Shown here: in pieces, positions 31,276 to 43,400 of the stretch
Layout: every line of letters begins with the position of its first letter
Numbering within the stretch: the first letter of the stretch is position 1
DNA from: Cunninghamia lanceolata
Taxonomy: Eukaryota > Streptophyta > Pinopsida > Cupressales > Cupressaceae
NCBI GenBank assembly: GCA_027924645.1
Contig: BSBN01000781.1
Span: 4,216,001-4,280,000, forward strand
Direction of reading: 5' to 3'
DNA: 64,000 bases
The notes under the pieces: model-generated
What the model was told of the DNA's origin: nothing
The model's input: the letters and a program-made list of their open reading frames with translations, nothing else
Databases searched by the model: none
Translations under genes and position numbers: made by a program

Positions 31276-34200
31276 CAATACCCTGGTAAGCACAATTATA
31301 ACCTGAGGAGTAATGCCAACAGACCTGCTGGTCCATTGACATCATCTCTACCTCCAAACAACTTCAACACACCTCCTGATCCTAAGGCTAGCAATAACCC
31401 TGGGTTCCCTAAGGTGAATGCTCAATACTTGTCTCCTCAAAACACAGTAACAAAAGTCGTAAATGCACCTCAAGAGTCTGACAAGTTAGTCAGCTATTTG
31501 GCTGATGAAATGAAGAAAATCAAGATCAGCTTGTCCCTATCGGAGTTACTGAAAACTCCTGCCATCAAAAGGGCATTCATGAAGTCACTAGATGATCCTG
31601 CTCCTAAAGAGGATAATCATCTTTCAAGTCAATCCAATGGCAAAGATCATGCTGTTAAAGATAATACTAGCAAGCCCAAGGTGTCGGCTACAGTCCAAGC
31701 CGCTGAAACCTCCCACATGACCTTGTATAGAGATAAAAATAAATCACCTCTGTTTCTCCTCACCATAAGAATGTTCAGCAAGAACTTGCACAATTGTTTG
31801 GTTGATTCAGGAGCCTCAACGAATGTTATGCCTTTGTCAATATGCAACGCTTTAGGACTGCATCCTGCTAAATCCTTAAAGAAGGTCACTCAACTGGACA
31901 AGACAGAAGTAAGTGTCATAGGAGAACTCACTCACATTCACATGCAGCTAGCGTCTGATCCTAGGATACAGTATTACATTGACATTCAGGTAGTTGACAT
32001 ACCTGATACATATGGGATGTTGCTTAGCCGAGACTGGTCTAAAACGCTCAACAGATATATGTCCACAGACTTCAGCCACATGTGGTTACCATGGAAAGGT
32101 ATACCTAATCAGATCAGGATTGATGTTGAGCCTAGGATGAAACATATGATCACGGAATATAACAAAACAAATGAGATCATGTATGTAAACGTAGAACCTG
32201 GAGTTTATCACATCAGGCCGCGAACTATTAAAATAGAAGAGATCCTGATGCTTGATGTTCATCATCATCATGATAATGATTATCATGAGGACATGCTAAG
32301 TATGGAATTTGATAATGATCCAGATAATGAGAATGAAATAGATCGCTTCAGAGATTTTGAGATGCATTTATCTACTCAGGTAAAATGTTGCCAATTATTG
32401 AATATACCTGCTAATGACATTTTGATTGATGGATGGTGCAGATTACATGGCGAAGCACACTCAGAAAAGAATTGTGAACCATGCTTAGACATGATGATAC
32501 TGGAGCAGACGTATAGTGAAGCATCATCATCATATTCCGAGGTGAGTGCTACATTTGATGATGATGATGATACTAATTCTTATTTGTCTTCTGCAGGAAC
32601 AGAAGAGTCGACAAATCATGATGAAGATCATATCCTAAAAACAGAAGAGATCCTGGTGTCCGATCAGATAAATGATGCAAACAAAGAAAAGATCACTCCT
32701 GGTAGCGATTGCTTCATGGAATCAGATTATGAGTTGTCTGATGAAGATAAAGGCAGTGACCTGACGAAGTTCGAAGAATTTCTGGTAAAAGAAATAGAAA
32801 AGATGACACAACAGTGTAAATCCCCCCAGGAAGTTTTAATTAAAGGTTGGTGTAAGCTGCATGAGGTGCCTCACTCAGAAACAACTTGCTCACTGTGTTT
32901 ACACATCTTGAAGAAGCATGCAGCTGTACATGCTGAACATCATCCTCCTGCTGAGATGGAAGAGAAAACAGAAAAGCCATCAGGCTCACCAAATAAAGGA
33001 AAGAAGAAACTTGAAGATGACATCCCCAAGTTAAAGTGGATATCAGGCGGAGCAGCAGCCAGAGCTGCAAAGAAGAAAGAAAGTTCAAGTAAATATCCTG
33101 CTGAAGACAAATGTCCTGCTGAAGATAAGCCTTGGATCCTGAGGTTTGATGGATCCAAATCTAAGCAAGGTGCTGGGGTAGGAATTGACCTTATTGATCC
33201 ATCAGGGAAATCCTATTTAGCAGCTTACAGACTACAGTTCCCCTGCACCAATAATGTTGCAGAGTATGAAGCTCTGATTCATGGACTGTTGTTTGCCCAT
33301 AAGAAGAAAGTGAAGATCCTGCATGTCTTTGGAGATTCAGAACTGGTTGTGAGACAAGTAAGAGGAATTTACTCTTGTAATTACAGAAAGCTGTCAAATT
33401 ACAGGCATCGAGTGTGGGACCTGATTGAAGACTTTGATGCCTTTAATATCGTTCACGTACCAAGAGAACAGAACCAGAGGGCAGATGCACTTGTCCAGGC
33501 CGCTAGTACGTTGGAACCGCTGTCTATATCTGGTCTAAAGAGATTTTCAGTAGAATTGGTGTCAGTACCTTCAGTACCTGACAATGTGACTAATCTCCAG
33601 GTGTTTGATGATGATCAGCACATCCTGGACTTCATATCAAACAGAGACATATTTGAAGCTCAGATTATAGATGAGAATGGTATGGAAGATCATGTCTGGG
33701 AAGAAGATGAGATATTAGAGTTGCCCAGCAACAGAATTCCCAAAGGTATGATTGAATTAGAAAGAGCCTTTGATCTAGATAATATGCTTAAACATAAGGA
33801 TCTGCCTAAGGCAGATGGAGGTCAATATTCACAGGTGAATATTGGACAAGCTGATGACAAGAGAAATGTCTTATTGGGTAAGGTTTGTACACCAGAAGAG
33901 TTAGAAGGAATAACTCAGGCCCTTAAGGATTACATACATGTAATTGCATGGACTTATGATGAGCTAAAGACATATGACACTTCTGTCATAACTCATACTA
34001 TACCTCTGAAGCCAGATGCAAAACCTTTCCGACAGAAGCAGAGGCCAGTCAATGCTCTGCTTGAGCCAATCATCCTTGAAGAAGTCAAGAAATTGTTAAA
34101 TGCCCGGATAATATTTCCTGTAAGGCACTCCACTTGGGTGGCGAATCTTGTGCCGGTCAGAAAGAAGAATGGAGACATCAGGTTGTGTGTAGATTTCAGG

Positions 34201-36228
34201 AACCTGAACAGAGCATCAGAAAAGGATAATTATCCTTTGCCCTCTTTGGATGAAGTTCTACAGATTGTAAATGGAGCTAAAATGATGTCCTTCTTAGATG
34301 GTTTTTCAGGATACAACCAAGTAATGGTAGATAAAATTGACAGATTGAAAACTGCCTTCACCACAAAGTGGGGGATATTTGCATATAGACGTATGCCATT
34401 TGGACTTATAAATGCTGGAGCTACATTCCAGCGAGCAATGGACATAGCCTTCAGAGGCTTAATAGGAAAATGTATAGTCATCTACATGGATGACTTGACG
34501 GTATTCTCCAAGGAAAGGGGGAATCATGTTGCCGATCTCAGAAGTGTACTGAAGAAATGTGAAGAATATGGAATATCTTTGAATCCTAAGAAGTGCATAT
34601 TCGGGGTCACAACAGGAAAGCTACTAGGCCACCTGATCACAGAAGATGGAATTATCATTGATCCTGACAGGGTGGAATCTATTATGAAGTTACAACTTCC
34701 AGGAAGCAAAAAGGAACTTAAATCTTATTTTGGTAAGATAAATTTTGTGAGAAAGTTCATCACCGGCTTTGCCGAGATTGTTAGACCACTAAATGCCATG
34801 CTGAAAAAAGATGCACAAATTGAGTGGACACCAGAAGCCAAGGCTGCCTTTGAAGATATAAAGAAGGCCATTTCAGATGCTCCTGTCCTCATTAGTCCAG
34901 ATTATACAAGAGATTTCTACATCTACTCATTTGCTTCAGAACATACCTCAGCAGCAGTGTTAACTCAAAGAAATGAAGAGAAAGAAGAGAAACCAATTGC
35001 TTTCATGAGCTGTCCTTTCAAGGATGCTGAGTTGAGATATGTAGATGTTGAAAGACAGGCACTTGCATTAGTCAGAGCAGTAAAGAAGTTTAGACATTAT
35101 ATACTAAGAAGTAAAGTGATTGCTGTGGTACCAGATGCAGCAGTAAAGATGCTGCTGATGCAGAGTGAACCTGGTGAAAAAAGAGCCAAATGGATTACTG
35201 TATTACAAGAATATGACATGGAGATTACACCCATGAAGCTAGTAAGAGGACAAGCTCTGAGCCAGATGATATCTGAAACTGATCGAAACATCATCAGTCA
35301 GCAGTATGTGATCAATGAGAAAGACAATAGAGAATGGTATTCAGACATCAGGCACATCCTGATCACTGGAAGATGTCCTTCAAGAATGCAAGCCTCACAG
35401 AGAAGAGCCTTAAAGATAAGATCCCAGAAGTACATGATGAAGGGAGGAACCCTGTTTAAAAAGAATTATGAAGGGATATACTTGAGATGCTTAGAGAAAC
35501 CAGAAGCAAATAAAGTTTTGACAGAGTTACATGACAAGTTTGGAACTGCCCACGGATCAGCGTTGGCCACAACACATGCAATCCTCAGAGCGAGATATTA
35601 CTGGCCTACAATTTTTAAAGACACGGCTGATCATGTTAAATGTTGTCATGTTTGCCAGGTTGCTGCCAACAGAGAGAAATATGCTGCACAACCACTGCAG
35701 CCAGTGATGGAAGAGCACCCATTTGCACAGTGGGGCATGGATTTCATAGGACCGATCAATCCTCCGTCTTCCTCAGGCCATAGGTATGTCCTAACGATTA
35801 CTGATTATTGTACCAGATGGACTGAGGCTATCAGCAGCAAAACCTGCACTGCAGATGATGTCATCAAATTTCTGGAAAGCAACATTATCACCAGGTATGG
35901 AACTCCCTATGCATTGGTAAGTGATAATGGTTCTGCCTTCATTTCCACCAAATTGTCAAGTTGGGCTTTTGATCATGGGATCATACTTAAGTTTTCATCC
36001 AACTACTATCCCCAGGGAAATGGATTAGCAGAATCCACCAACAAGAATTTACTGAGTATCATAAGAAAATTGATAGAGAAAAATCCCAGGGAATGGAACT
36101 CATTTCTGAAATATGCCTTATGGGTAGACAGAACTAGAATGAAAACCGCATTAGGAAACTCACCCTTCCAACTAGTGTACGGGGTAGATCCTATCCTCCC
36201 TGTAAACTTGAAAATTCCTACTCTGTAG
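31276..36228 (+). CDS. pol: Element A Pol: protease, RNase H, RT, second RNase H, integrase
   Basis: Open frame directly after the gag TAG with no in-frame ATG at its start. Residues below count from 31336. Protease: VDSGAST with Asp 157. Two knuckle-like repeats GWC(R/K)LH at about 368 and 506, in an acidic linker. RNase H I (about 600-730): RFDGS (Asp 605), AEYEAL, GDSELVV and RADAL keep all four acidic residues. Reverse transcriptase: VDFRNLNRASEKDNYPLP, LDGFSGYNQV, MPFGLINAGATFQRAM and YMDD at 1050-1053. RNase H II has YSFASEHTSAAVL without the first Asp and lacks the later Asp, so it is degenerate. Integrase: zinc domain, then D1469, D1530 and E1566, a D-D-35-E spacing. It is ended by TAG at 36226-36228 with its C-terminus beyond. 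Confidence 0.93.
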   Translation, partial: QYPGKHNYNLRSNANRPAGPLTSSLPPNNFNTPPDPKASNNPGFPKVNAQYLSPQNTVTKVVNAPQESDKLVSYLADEMKKIKISLSLSELLKTPAIKRAFMKSLDDPAPKEDNHLSSQSNGKDHAVKDNTSKPKVSATVQAAETSHMTLYRDKNKSPLFLLTIRMFSKNLHNCLVDSGASTNVMPLSICNALGLHPAKSLKKVTQLDKTEVSVIGELTHIHMQLASDPRIQYYIDIQVVDIPDTYGMLLSRDWSKTLNRYMSTDFSHMWLPWKGIPNQIRIDVEPRMKHMITEYNKTNEIMYVNVEPGVYHIRPRTIKIEEILMLDVHHHHDNDYHEDMLSMEFDNDPDNENEIDRFRDFEMHLSTQVKCCQLLNIPANDILIDGWCRLHGEAHSEKNCEPCLDMMILEQTYSEASSSYSEVSATFDDDDDTNSYLSSAGTEESTNHDEDHILKTEEILVSDQINDANKEKITPGSDCFMESDYELSDEDKGSDLTKFEEFLVKEIEKMTQQCKSPQEVLIKGWCKLHEVPHSETTCSLCLHILKKHAAVHAEHHPPAEMEEKTEKPSGSPNKGKKKLEDDIPKLKWISGGAAARAAKKKESSSKYPAEDKCPAEDKPWILRFDGSKSKQGAGVGIDLIDPSGKSYLAAYRLQFPCTNNVAEYEALIHGLLFAHKKKVKILHVFGDSELVVRQVRGIYSCNYRKLSNYRHRVWDLIEDFDAFNIVHVPREQNQRADALVQAASTLEPLSISGLKRFSVELVSVPSVPDNVTNLQVFDDDQHILDFISNRDIFEAQIIDENGMEDHVWEEDEILELPSNRIPKGMIELERAFDLDNMLKHKDLPKADGGQYSQVNIGQADDKRNVLLGKVCTPEELEGITQALKDYIHVIAWTYDELKTYDTSVITHTIPLKPDAKPFRQKQRPVNALLEPIILEEVKKLLNARIIFPVRHSTWVANLVPVRKKNGDIRLCVDFRNLNRASEKDNYPLPSLDEVLQIVNGAKMMSFLDGFSGYNQVMVDKIDRLKTAFTTKWGIFAYRRMPFGLINAGATFQRAMDIAFRGLIGKCIVIYMDDLTVFSKERGNHVADLRSVLKKCEEYGISLNPKKCIFGVTTGKLLGHLITEDGIIIDPDRVESIMKLQLPGSKKELKSYFGKINFVRKFITGFAEIVRPLNAMLKKDAQIEWTPEAKAAFEDIKKAISDAPVLISPDYTRDFYIYSFASEHTSAAVLTQRNEEKEEKPIAFMSCPFKDAELRYVDVERQALALVRAVKKFRHYILRSKVIAVVPDAAVKMLLMQSEPGEKRAKWITVLQEYDMEITPMKLVRGQALSQMISETDRNIISQQYVINEKDNREWYSDIRHILITGRCPSRMQASQRRALKIRSQKYMMKGGTLFKKNYEGIYLRCLEKPEANKVLTELHDKFGTAHGSALATTHAILRARYYWPTIFKDTADHVKCCHVCQVAANREKYAAQPLQPVMEEHPFAQWGMDFIGPINPPSSSGHRYVLTITDYCTRWTEAISSKTCTADDVIKFLESNIITRYGTPYALVSDNGSAFISTKLSSWAFDHGIILKFSSNYYPQGNGLAESTNKNLLSIIRKLIEKNPREWNSFLKYALWVDRTRMKTALGNSPFQLVYGVDPILPVNLKIPTL

Positions 36229-36588
36229 TTTGCCCAAGAGTATCTAGGCATAGATAATAAATAGGAAGTCAGGTTGCTGCAGTTAATGCACCTGGAAAAA
36301 AAACGAAGTCAAGCGATTGACCAATTTGCAAAACATCAGGCTGTTGTCAAACGCTGGTTTGACAAAAGAGCCAGAATTAAAGCTTTCAGGATATCCGATT
36401 TAGTCCTGATGTGGGATAAAGCCCATGAAAAGAAAGGTGATCATGGTAAGTTTGATAGATTATGGATAGGTCCCTTTCAGATTTCTGAAATTTTAGGAGA
36501 CAGCACTTATAGGCTTAAGAACCTGACAGGTGAGGATGTCCCGTTGCCAGTCAATGGACAATTCCTCAAACATTATTTCCAGGCCTGA
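36229..36588 (+). pseudogene. pol: Element A integrase C-terminus after two TAG codons
   Basis: Same frame as pol, separated by TAG codons at 36226-36228 and 36262-36264. It encodes the tail of gypsy integrases (FDKRARIKAFRISDLVLMW, KFDRLWIGPFQISEI, NGQFLKHYF). There is no chromodomain. Both stops fit single C-to-T or G-to-A changes. Confidence 0.85.
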
Positions 36589-37429
36589 ATGACTTCATGA
36601 CAGTCATATGTATCATAATGTATATTTGTATAGTTGTTTGTACAGTTCGTTTGTTGCTTGTTTTGTTTTGTTGGTTGGGACCTTGTTCTGGTAAGTCAGG
36701 ATGATGCACTTCATCACCCTAAGAAAATAATTAAATTGTTGAGATTCAAATGATGAGATCACATTTAAATATAGGTTATGATTCATTCTAGGAAGTATTC
36801 ATGATCAGGTTTGTGATGTCTTTTCATCAGGGTGTTTTTTCTTGGTCAAAGTGAATCCATCACAATGAAACACCTAACAGCCTTGGGTTTGTTGAACACA
36901 CTAGTATAGGTGTTAAGTGAAAAATCTAAAGGGACTCCCTTGCTACCAGTACAATCTCCAACCTAAAGCTGCAAGTGACTATACCTTGTACAAATGAGCT
37001 GACATGATGATATCAGATATAAATTTTTAAAGAAAAATCAGAAAAGAAATAAAATTAGGCCATCTAAGTAACTCTACCAGGGCTATGGACGCCTGCTGGC
37101 AGTAGGGCTCTACTTAGGGAGATTGTATACATAACCTTGCCGGGGCTATAGACGCCTGCTGGCAGCAAGGCTCTATCCAGGTTGGCTATGAGGGATGATC
37201 TCCAACTATGTAGTTTAACACCAGTTACTTATGTTTTCAACTTACTTTCAAGATGAGGATAATTAATCATATGCACACACCTGATCCTTTGTTAGCTTTA
37301 TCACCATGATGAAATTTTATCATTCAGAGGATTATGATGCTTACACTTAGACAGAATTAGAACACTATAGATAAATGTGATCACATCACTTGAATCATTG
37401 GAATTTGTTTATTTTCTTTGGTGGCAAGT
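36589..37429 (+). other. Element A 3' untranslated region with an imperfect tandem repeat
   Basis: Non-coding. Two related copies of about 45 bp lie at about 37072-37120 and 37130-37178, each containing GACGCCTGCTGGCAG flanked by complementary arms (for example CCTTGCC with GGCAGCAAGG), so each can fold into a hairpin. I see no convincing polypurine tract before the LTR at 37430; GGTGGCAAG is the best candidate. Confidence 0.55.
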
Positions 37430-40400
37430 TGTTGTGTGGTTACACAACACGCCCCATTTTGACTTGGCAAAACAGGGACCCAACTTTTCTTTTGGCTTGT
37501 GTTGTCTGCTTTCTGGCGGTTTGGTAAAATCGGTCATGTTCATCATCATGTGGAGTCAAGATCAGGTAAGCCCCAATATGAGATCAGTTTGTCAAAATTC
37601 GTATTCCATATATATGACCACATATTCTGAAAGAGCATTAAAATTCATGCAGGTTTGCTTTTTACATCACCCTGATATTCATTAGGATGTGAGAGTTATG
37701 AACAGTCAAAGTCTCGGTCAAACCTGATATTCGCAAGAAGAGGGTCATATTTTATAAACTCAGTTATGCTGTTTGAAGAACATCATCATCATATTTGAAA
37801 CGTCCCTTGATAATATCCTGCGGTTCAAATATCTGGACGTCAACTTTAAGTGATAGTAAGTCTTCCCCGTCGAACGGTCTTTTGTATCGAGAGCATCATA
37901 TTTTGAAAGTAACCTGATATTCGTTAATATCATCCTGATGCAAAATATCACCATTAACAAACATCCTGATGACATCATCTGTATCCGATAAACAAAGAAA
38001 CAAACATCCTGATGACATCATCATCATATTTGCATTTCGACAAGATATTTTGTAAACATGATCATGTTCACCCGATATGACGATGATGTCATGAGACATT
38101 TCCAATACAAAGAACAAATATCATGATGACGTCATCCTGATATTCTGAAAGGAGAATGAGTAAGTTTGAAGGTCATCATCATATTTTGAAATATCACCCG
38201 ATGGACCGAAATATCCTCCTGATGTGCTAAAATGAAAACAAAGGTGCGTTGTCACCCGAATCTTGTCGCGATAACAATTTCAAGACTAGGGAGGATGATA
38301 TTGAAACTCAACCTGATATTTGTGAAATATCATCCTGCCCTCATGATATCTTGTCGTATGGATATCCCCCCGCTCCCTTTGCCGCCATTGCCATTAAATG
38401 CGCGCAGATATGGTAGGTGATTCCCGCCGATCCCGGAACCCGATGAAACGTCTGGCGAGATCCTAAGTTTTCGCACGAATGATCAAAGATTGCGATCTAA
38501 CTTGTCAGAGTTACCCTAAGTTTACCCTAATTGCAAGGTTAAAAGGTAATTCAACCGCCATTGTTACATTTACCTGCGTTAAAATTGTTTTACAGAGCAC
38601 TAGCCTCCATATCTGCGTAATAGCTAGCGTTGCGCGACTAGAGCTCATAAACTAAGGAAGGAAGGTGATCAGCAGCCGAATCAAGAGCATCTCAACGATA
38701 TACTGGTATAAAAAGAAATCTGCATAACCAGGTAAGTGAAATGAAACCCTCATCATGTTGTTTCTATATGATGCTGTAAGTTCTGGTTATGTATCCGTAT
38801 AAGTAAGTAACGTGAAATTGATGCAGTAGGCATGATATTTGCAATATGTATACATGCATATCCTGTTGTGAGAAGAAATGATTGTTAATTGCAAGTACCC
38901 ATGGCTGAAAAACGCTCAGTCAAGAATCAAGAGGAATTCAGCCGGCCTATGTTCTCTTCATAGAGAGGGGTCCTGTTTAAATTTGGGGCAATTACAGATA
39001 CCCATCAGGGGAGTACCAACCTGGAAGCTTGGTCAGCCAAGCTGAATGATGCATAAGATAAGAGTCCAGTATTGGACGCCGTGTTTGTATCTGGCATGTG
39101 GAACGCTGCTGGCTTCCCCTACTCCATGGAGTCTCCGGAGTTGGTTATTGAGTGTGCCTAGAACTACAACCCTCAGACGAGGCAGGTGGTGAAGCATGGG
39201 AGGGTGTATGCAGACCTATCCATCAAAGGTCTATCCCAGACATTTGGACTGCCAATGGGCAGCAAGGTAAAGAGTGTAGACTTGAAGAAGTCTGAAAGAG
39301 AATATGAGGCCAATAAGAAGACAGCCAGAAAGAATATGTATGCTTGGCGGGCCGAGAACAGCACGTATAATGTAGCGGCCAAGCTCCCTGTGCACATGTT
39401 CAAGTTTGATTTTAATGAGGAATATCAGTATGTGATTGCCCTACTGAACAGGGTGACTGGCTAGCCTGATACTGGAGAATTCAGAGACTGGATGTACGGC
39501 ATAATAATGATGTGCCTATATGCAGACATCAAGCCACTATGGGGCCAAATCATAAGTGATGCTCTGCATGAGCAGCTACTGAACCTGGGAGGTTCAGATT
39601 GTGCCTTCTATATGACCTCTTACATTGTTTATTCCTGTGCATATAGAGGTATGTTTGATGCCTTAACCACAGATGGGAAGCTAACAGGCACAAATGCAGC
39701 TTATATTTGGGATCATCATCCCCAGCTGCAAAGAACTAATTACATCAAGGACTACAAACTGGTCAATGATGCATTCTCTATGCATCTGGTAAGGACCATG
39801 GAAGATGACAGGACAAAAAGACTGAGCATGGAAGCTCAGGAGGCAGTATTCAGGCATGGGGCATGGTACATCCAATTTGCCACCTTTTCCTACATCAGGA
39901 TAGAAGGTTTTGAAGGGCATCCCCTGATGCTGCCGAGGTATCCTACTGATGCAGTAGTTTTAATGGAATTTATCAGGCAGGGCTCCACCATAATACAGAC
40001 GTATAAGGATGCCGAGAAGCTGCCACCAATTCTGTTCCCAGTCAACATCGGCAACTATATGTGCCCTGACTCGGATAATATTAAGGTGATGGTCACTCTG
40101 AACAAGATGAATCTACTACCCTTCCCAGTAACAAGACCATATGATCCTTACGGCCGAATGCAGAAGATCCTAGGAAAGCCTATTCACCAGAGGCACCTAG
40201 AAGATTTTTGGGCTGACTGCGAGGATGAGGCAGAGGCCAGGAAGAGGAGGTATCAGAGGTTGACTCTGAACCAGATCAGGACATTTGACTGCATCTCCCT
40301 CCCTCAGCAGCTAAAGAGTGATGACGACAGGATCATGGCAGATGAATACGAGCAGAAGAAGATATACAATGATACCATTTCTGCCCCTGACCTCACCATG

Positions 40401-43400
40401 CAGGAGGATATGTCCTTGGACCCATTCTTTGCCAGAACCATACACTTGACCCAAGCTTGGGTAGATGCACAGGTAGAGGCATTGAAGAAAAAGGGGTGTT
40501 GCCATCACTGTAGATAGCAAGAAGAAGGGGCAGGACATCCCTATAGACGAATATGATGACTTCCTGCTGGAGAAGCGGAAGACCAAGGGAGAGAGAATTC
40601 CTCCACCACAGCAGCCAAGCAAGAGAGCCCTAAGGGGCAAGAAGGTGGAAAAGGGACCCAAAGGGGTCATAATTGAAAGGGCAGTATTCACGGCTGAGGA
40701 GGCAGCCAAACCAGGATCAGAATCAGATTCTCCTCCTAAGCCCAAGAAAGCCAAGACAGCAGAGGCTGGAACCATAGAGACCCAAGAAGTGGGTCAATCA
40801 TCCAGACAACCAGGCAAGGATATCCTCATGGAGGAAGAGCCTGAAGAAGAGGAGGAAGCTCCATTGATAATTAGAAGAAAGAGGAGAGCTCCACAGGTGT
40901 TGGTTCCTACCACACCTAAGAAACCAAGAACCTCCATGAGAGGTGAGATGAGTCAACCCCCAGTACAAGTACAAGGGGCAAGTAGTGAAGTGCAGAAGGA
41001 ACTTCAGCACAATGTTCCACTTCCTACCATTGTCAAGTTCAAAACAGAACTTGCAGAAGAGCAACAAAAGGAAACATCTCAGGCACAAGCAGAAAAGCAT
41101 GTCTCGCTAGACGAGACAATAAACTTGTCTGATGATGAGGTGGTGCAGGATGTAGCTGCACAAGAAATGGAAGCACTTTCAGTTGCTGGCATCAGTGTGG
41201 CTCCTCACAAGCCTCCATCTGTCCAATCAACGCTTGAAGAGATGAAACAAGCAGAAGCGGAGCGAGAAAAGAGCCCAGAACCAGAGAAGAGCCCAGAGCA
41301 GGTAGCTCAGGACATAGGGCTGGATACATTGATCGCTAAGGTGACAAGTCCTGCAGTGGTAGACTTAACAGAGAAGCAGGATGCAAGTCCTGAACAGCCA
41401 GCAGGATCACCTGATAAGGGCCACTTAATAGAAGAGATAGAGATGGCAGAAATAGAAAGCCACGCTCTTGAATCAGGCCAACAAAGCCCACAAGATACAT
41501 CAGCAGGACCTACTATAGTAGAGGTCCAAGAAGCAAAGGCTGATGATGAGAAGAATGAAGCGATAAAGGATCCTGCTGATAAGGCACAAGAGGTGGATGC
41601 TGCAGGTACAGAGCAAATAGCCGCTGCGGAGCAGATGCCATCACCTCAGGCAGATCCTACAATATCAAAGGTGGTGGACATGCCACCAGAAGTAGAAAAA
41701 CAAAAGGAAGATGATCAACCTCCACAAGGGGAAGAACTGGGGACAGGTGAAATAACGAAGGAAAAAGATCATGATCATCATGATCTACCTACAGGTACAC
41801 CGCCAGGTTCCCCACATAGAGAAGATGCTCCCCCGGAAAAAGAAGTTCCTCAACAGGAGGAGGCGCCTCAGGATCAACAGCAGCAAGGCGAGCATCGAGA
41901 GCTGGAAAAAGAAAAATCACCATCTCCACAACTCTTGTTGGTGGAAACCGGAGATAGAGGTGAACAGCATCATGATGCTGAGAAGCATGATCAGGTGCCT
42001 CCATGGTTAGAAAAGGAAGTGAATGTTGAGGAGGAACTGGAGATTCAAGAGTTCGACGTTTCCACCCTGTTCGCCGCGGATATAATGAAACCCAGGAGGA
42101 AGGCCAGGATGACTTCGGCCATCAAAAGAGATCCGGCGACAGGGAGAAGGACCGCACAGATTGCTGTGCCTGCCGTAGAGAAAGAGAAAGGCAAAATCAC
42201 TGTGGATGAATTCCAGATAAGCACAGTTGATCTGGGTTTTGCCAACGAAGAGCAGGAAGGTCAGGAGGGAAAGGACATTATAGACTCTCTAATTCAGAAG
42301 GTGAAAAGAGAGAAGGAAAAGAATAAGCAACATAAGGAGCACATTGCTCAGTTGCATGCATACATTAAGGGTTTAACCAACCCTGAGGATACCATAGGTG
42401 AAGCTGCAGTCCCATTGACTGCCATTTCTCAGGAGGAGGTAAGTAAACTGGACCTCATGAAACATGAGGTGTCCGTAATAAGAAAATGGGTGTCATCCAC
42501 ATTGGATGATGCTATTGAAATAATGAAAGGTTCTTTGAAGAGGTGGAGCATCCTAAGTGACTCCAAAACCAAGGTAGACAGGTTGCAGGTGCAGACCGGG
42601 AAAAGGTCTTATAAACTGGAGAAGGTCCTCATCCTGCTGGACGAAATAAGGAAGATAAATCCACAACTGCTTATCAGTAAGCAGGTGTTAAATAATAATA
42701 CTACATTATTAGTGGATATATGGTATAAGGATGTACAGTTTGAATGCGGAGTCCTCAAGAGATGCAATAATAAGCTGAGGGAGATCAGCATGAGGCTACG
42801 CGATTTAATGGGCATTGAAGCAGACATGCTCGAAGCATTAGAGGGCAAGGTGGAAGGGAAGATAGAGAATCAAGATGAAGATTCTGCCCTCAAGGCTCTG
42901 CGTAATAACTTCCAAGTGGAAGATGATGGTCCGCTAGTCCACTTGACAGAAGAGATAATAAATAAAATGATGAGGATCAAGGTCAAGATGGAGACCTATA
43001 ATGAGACACTGCAGGACAGAGAAAATAAGCTGGATAACAGCAGGGATAAGTATGAAGCGCACAAACACGCCATCATCAAGGCAAAGACTCAGGATGGCGG
43101 AGGAATAGACCAAGTTGTGCGGTCATACGAACAAATCCAGAGCAGCATGCAACCCCATATGCAGCAGCATCATCATCCGGATAGCGAAGAGTCAGGAAGT
43201 GATGCACATGATGATGACCCGCGTGCATCAGATGAAGAGCATGATGAAGATACATCATGAAGGGGAAGTATCTTGCATATGCAGTATAGATAGTTGCCAG
43301 CTGGCAACTTGTGCCTTTTTGTAAAATTGACAAATCATGAAGTGATGACCGTTGATTTATATTGATAAATCAGATCCGTGGATCTTTTGTAACGGATTCC

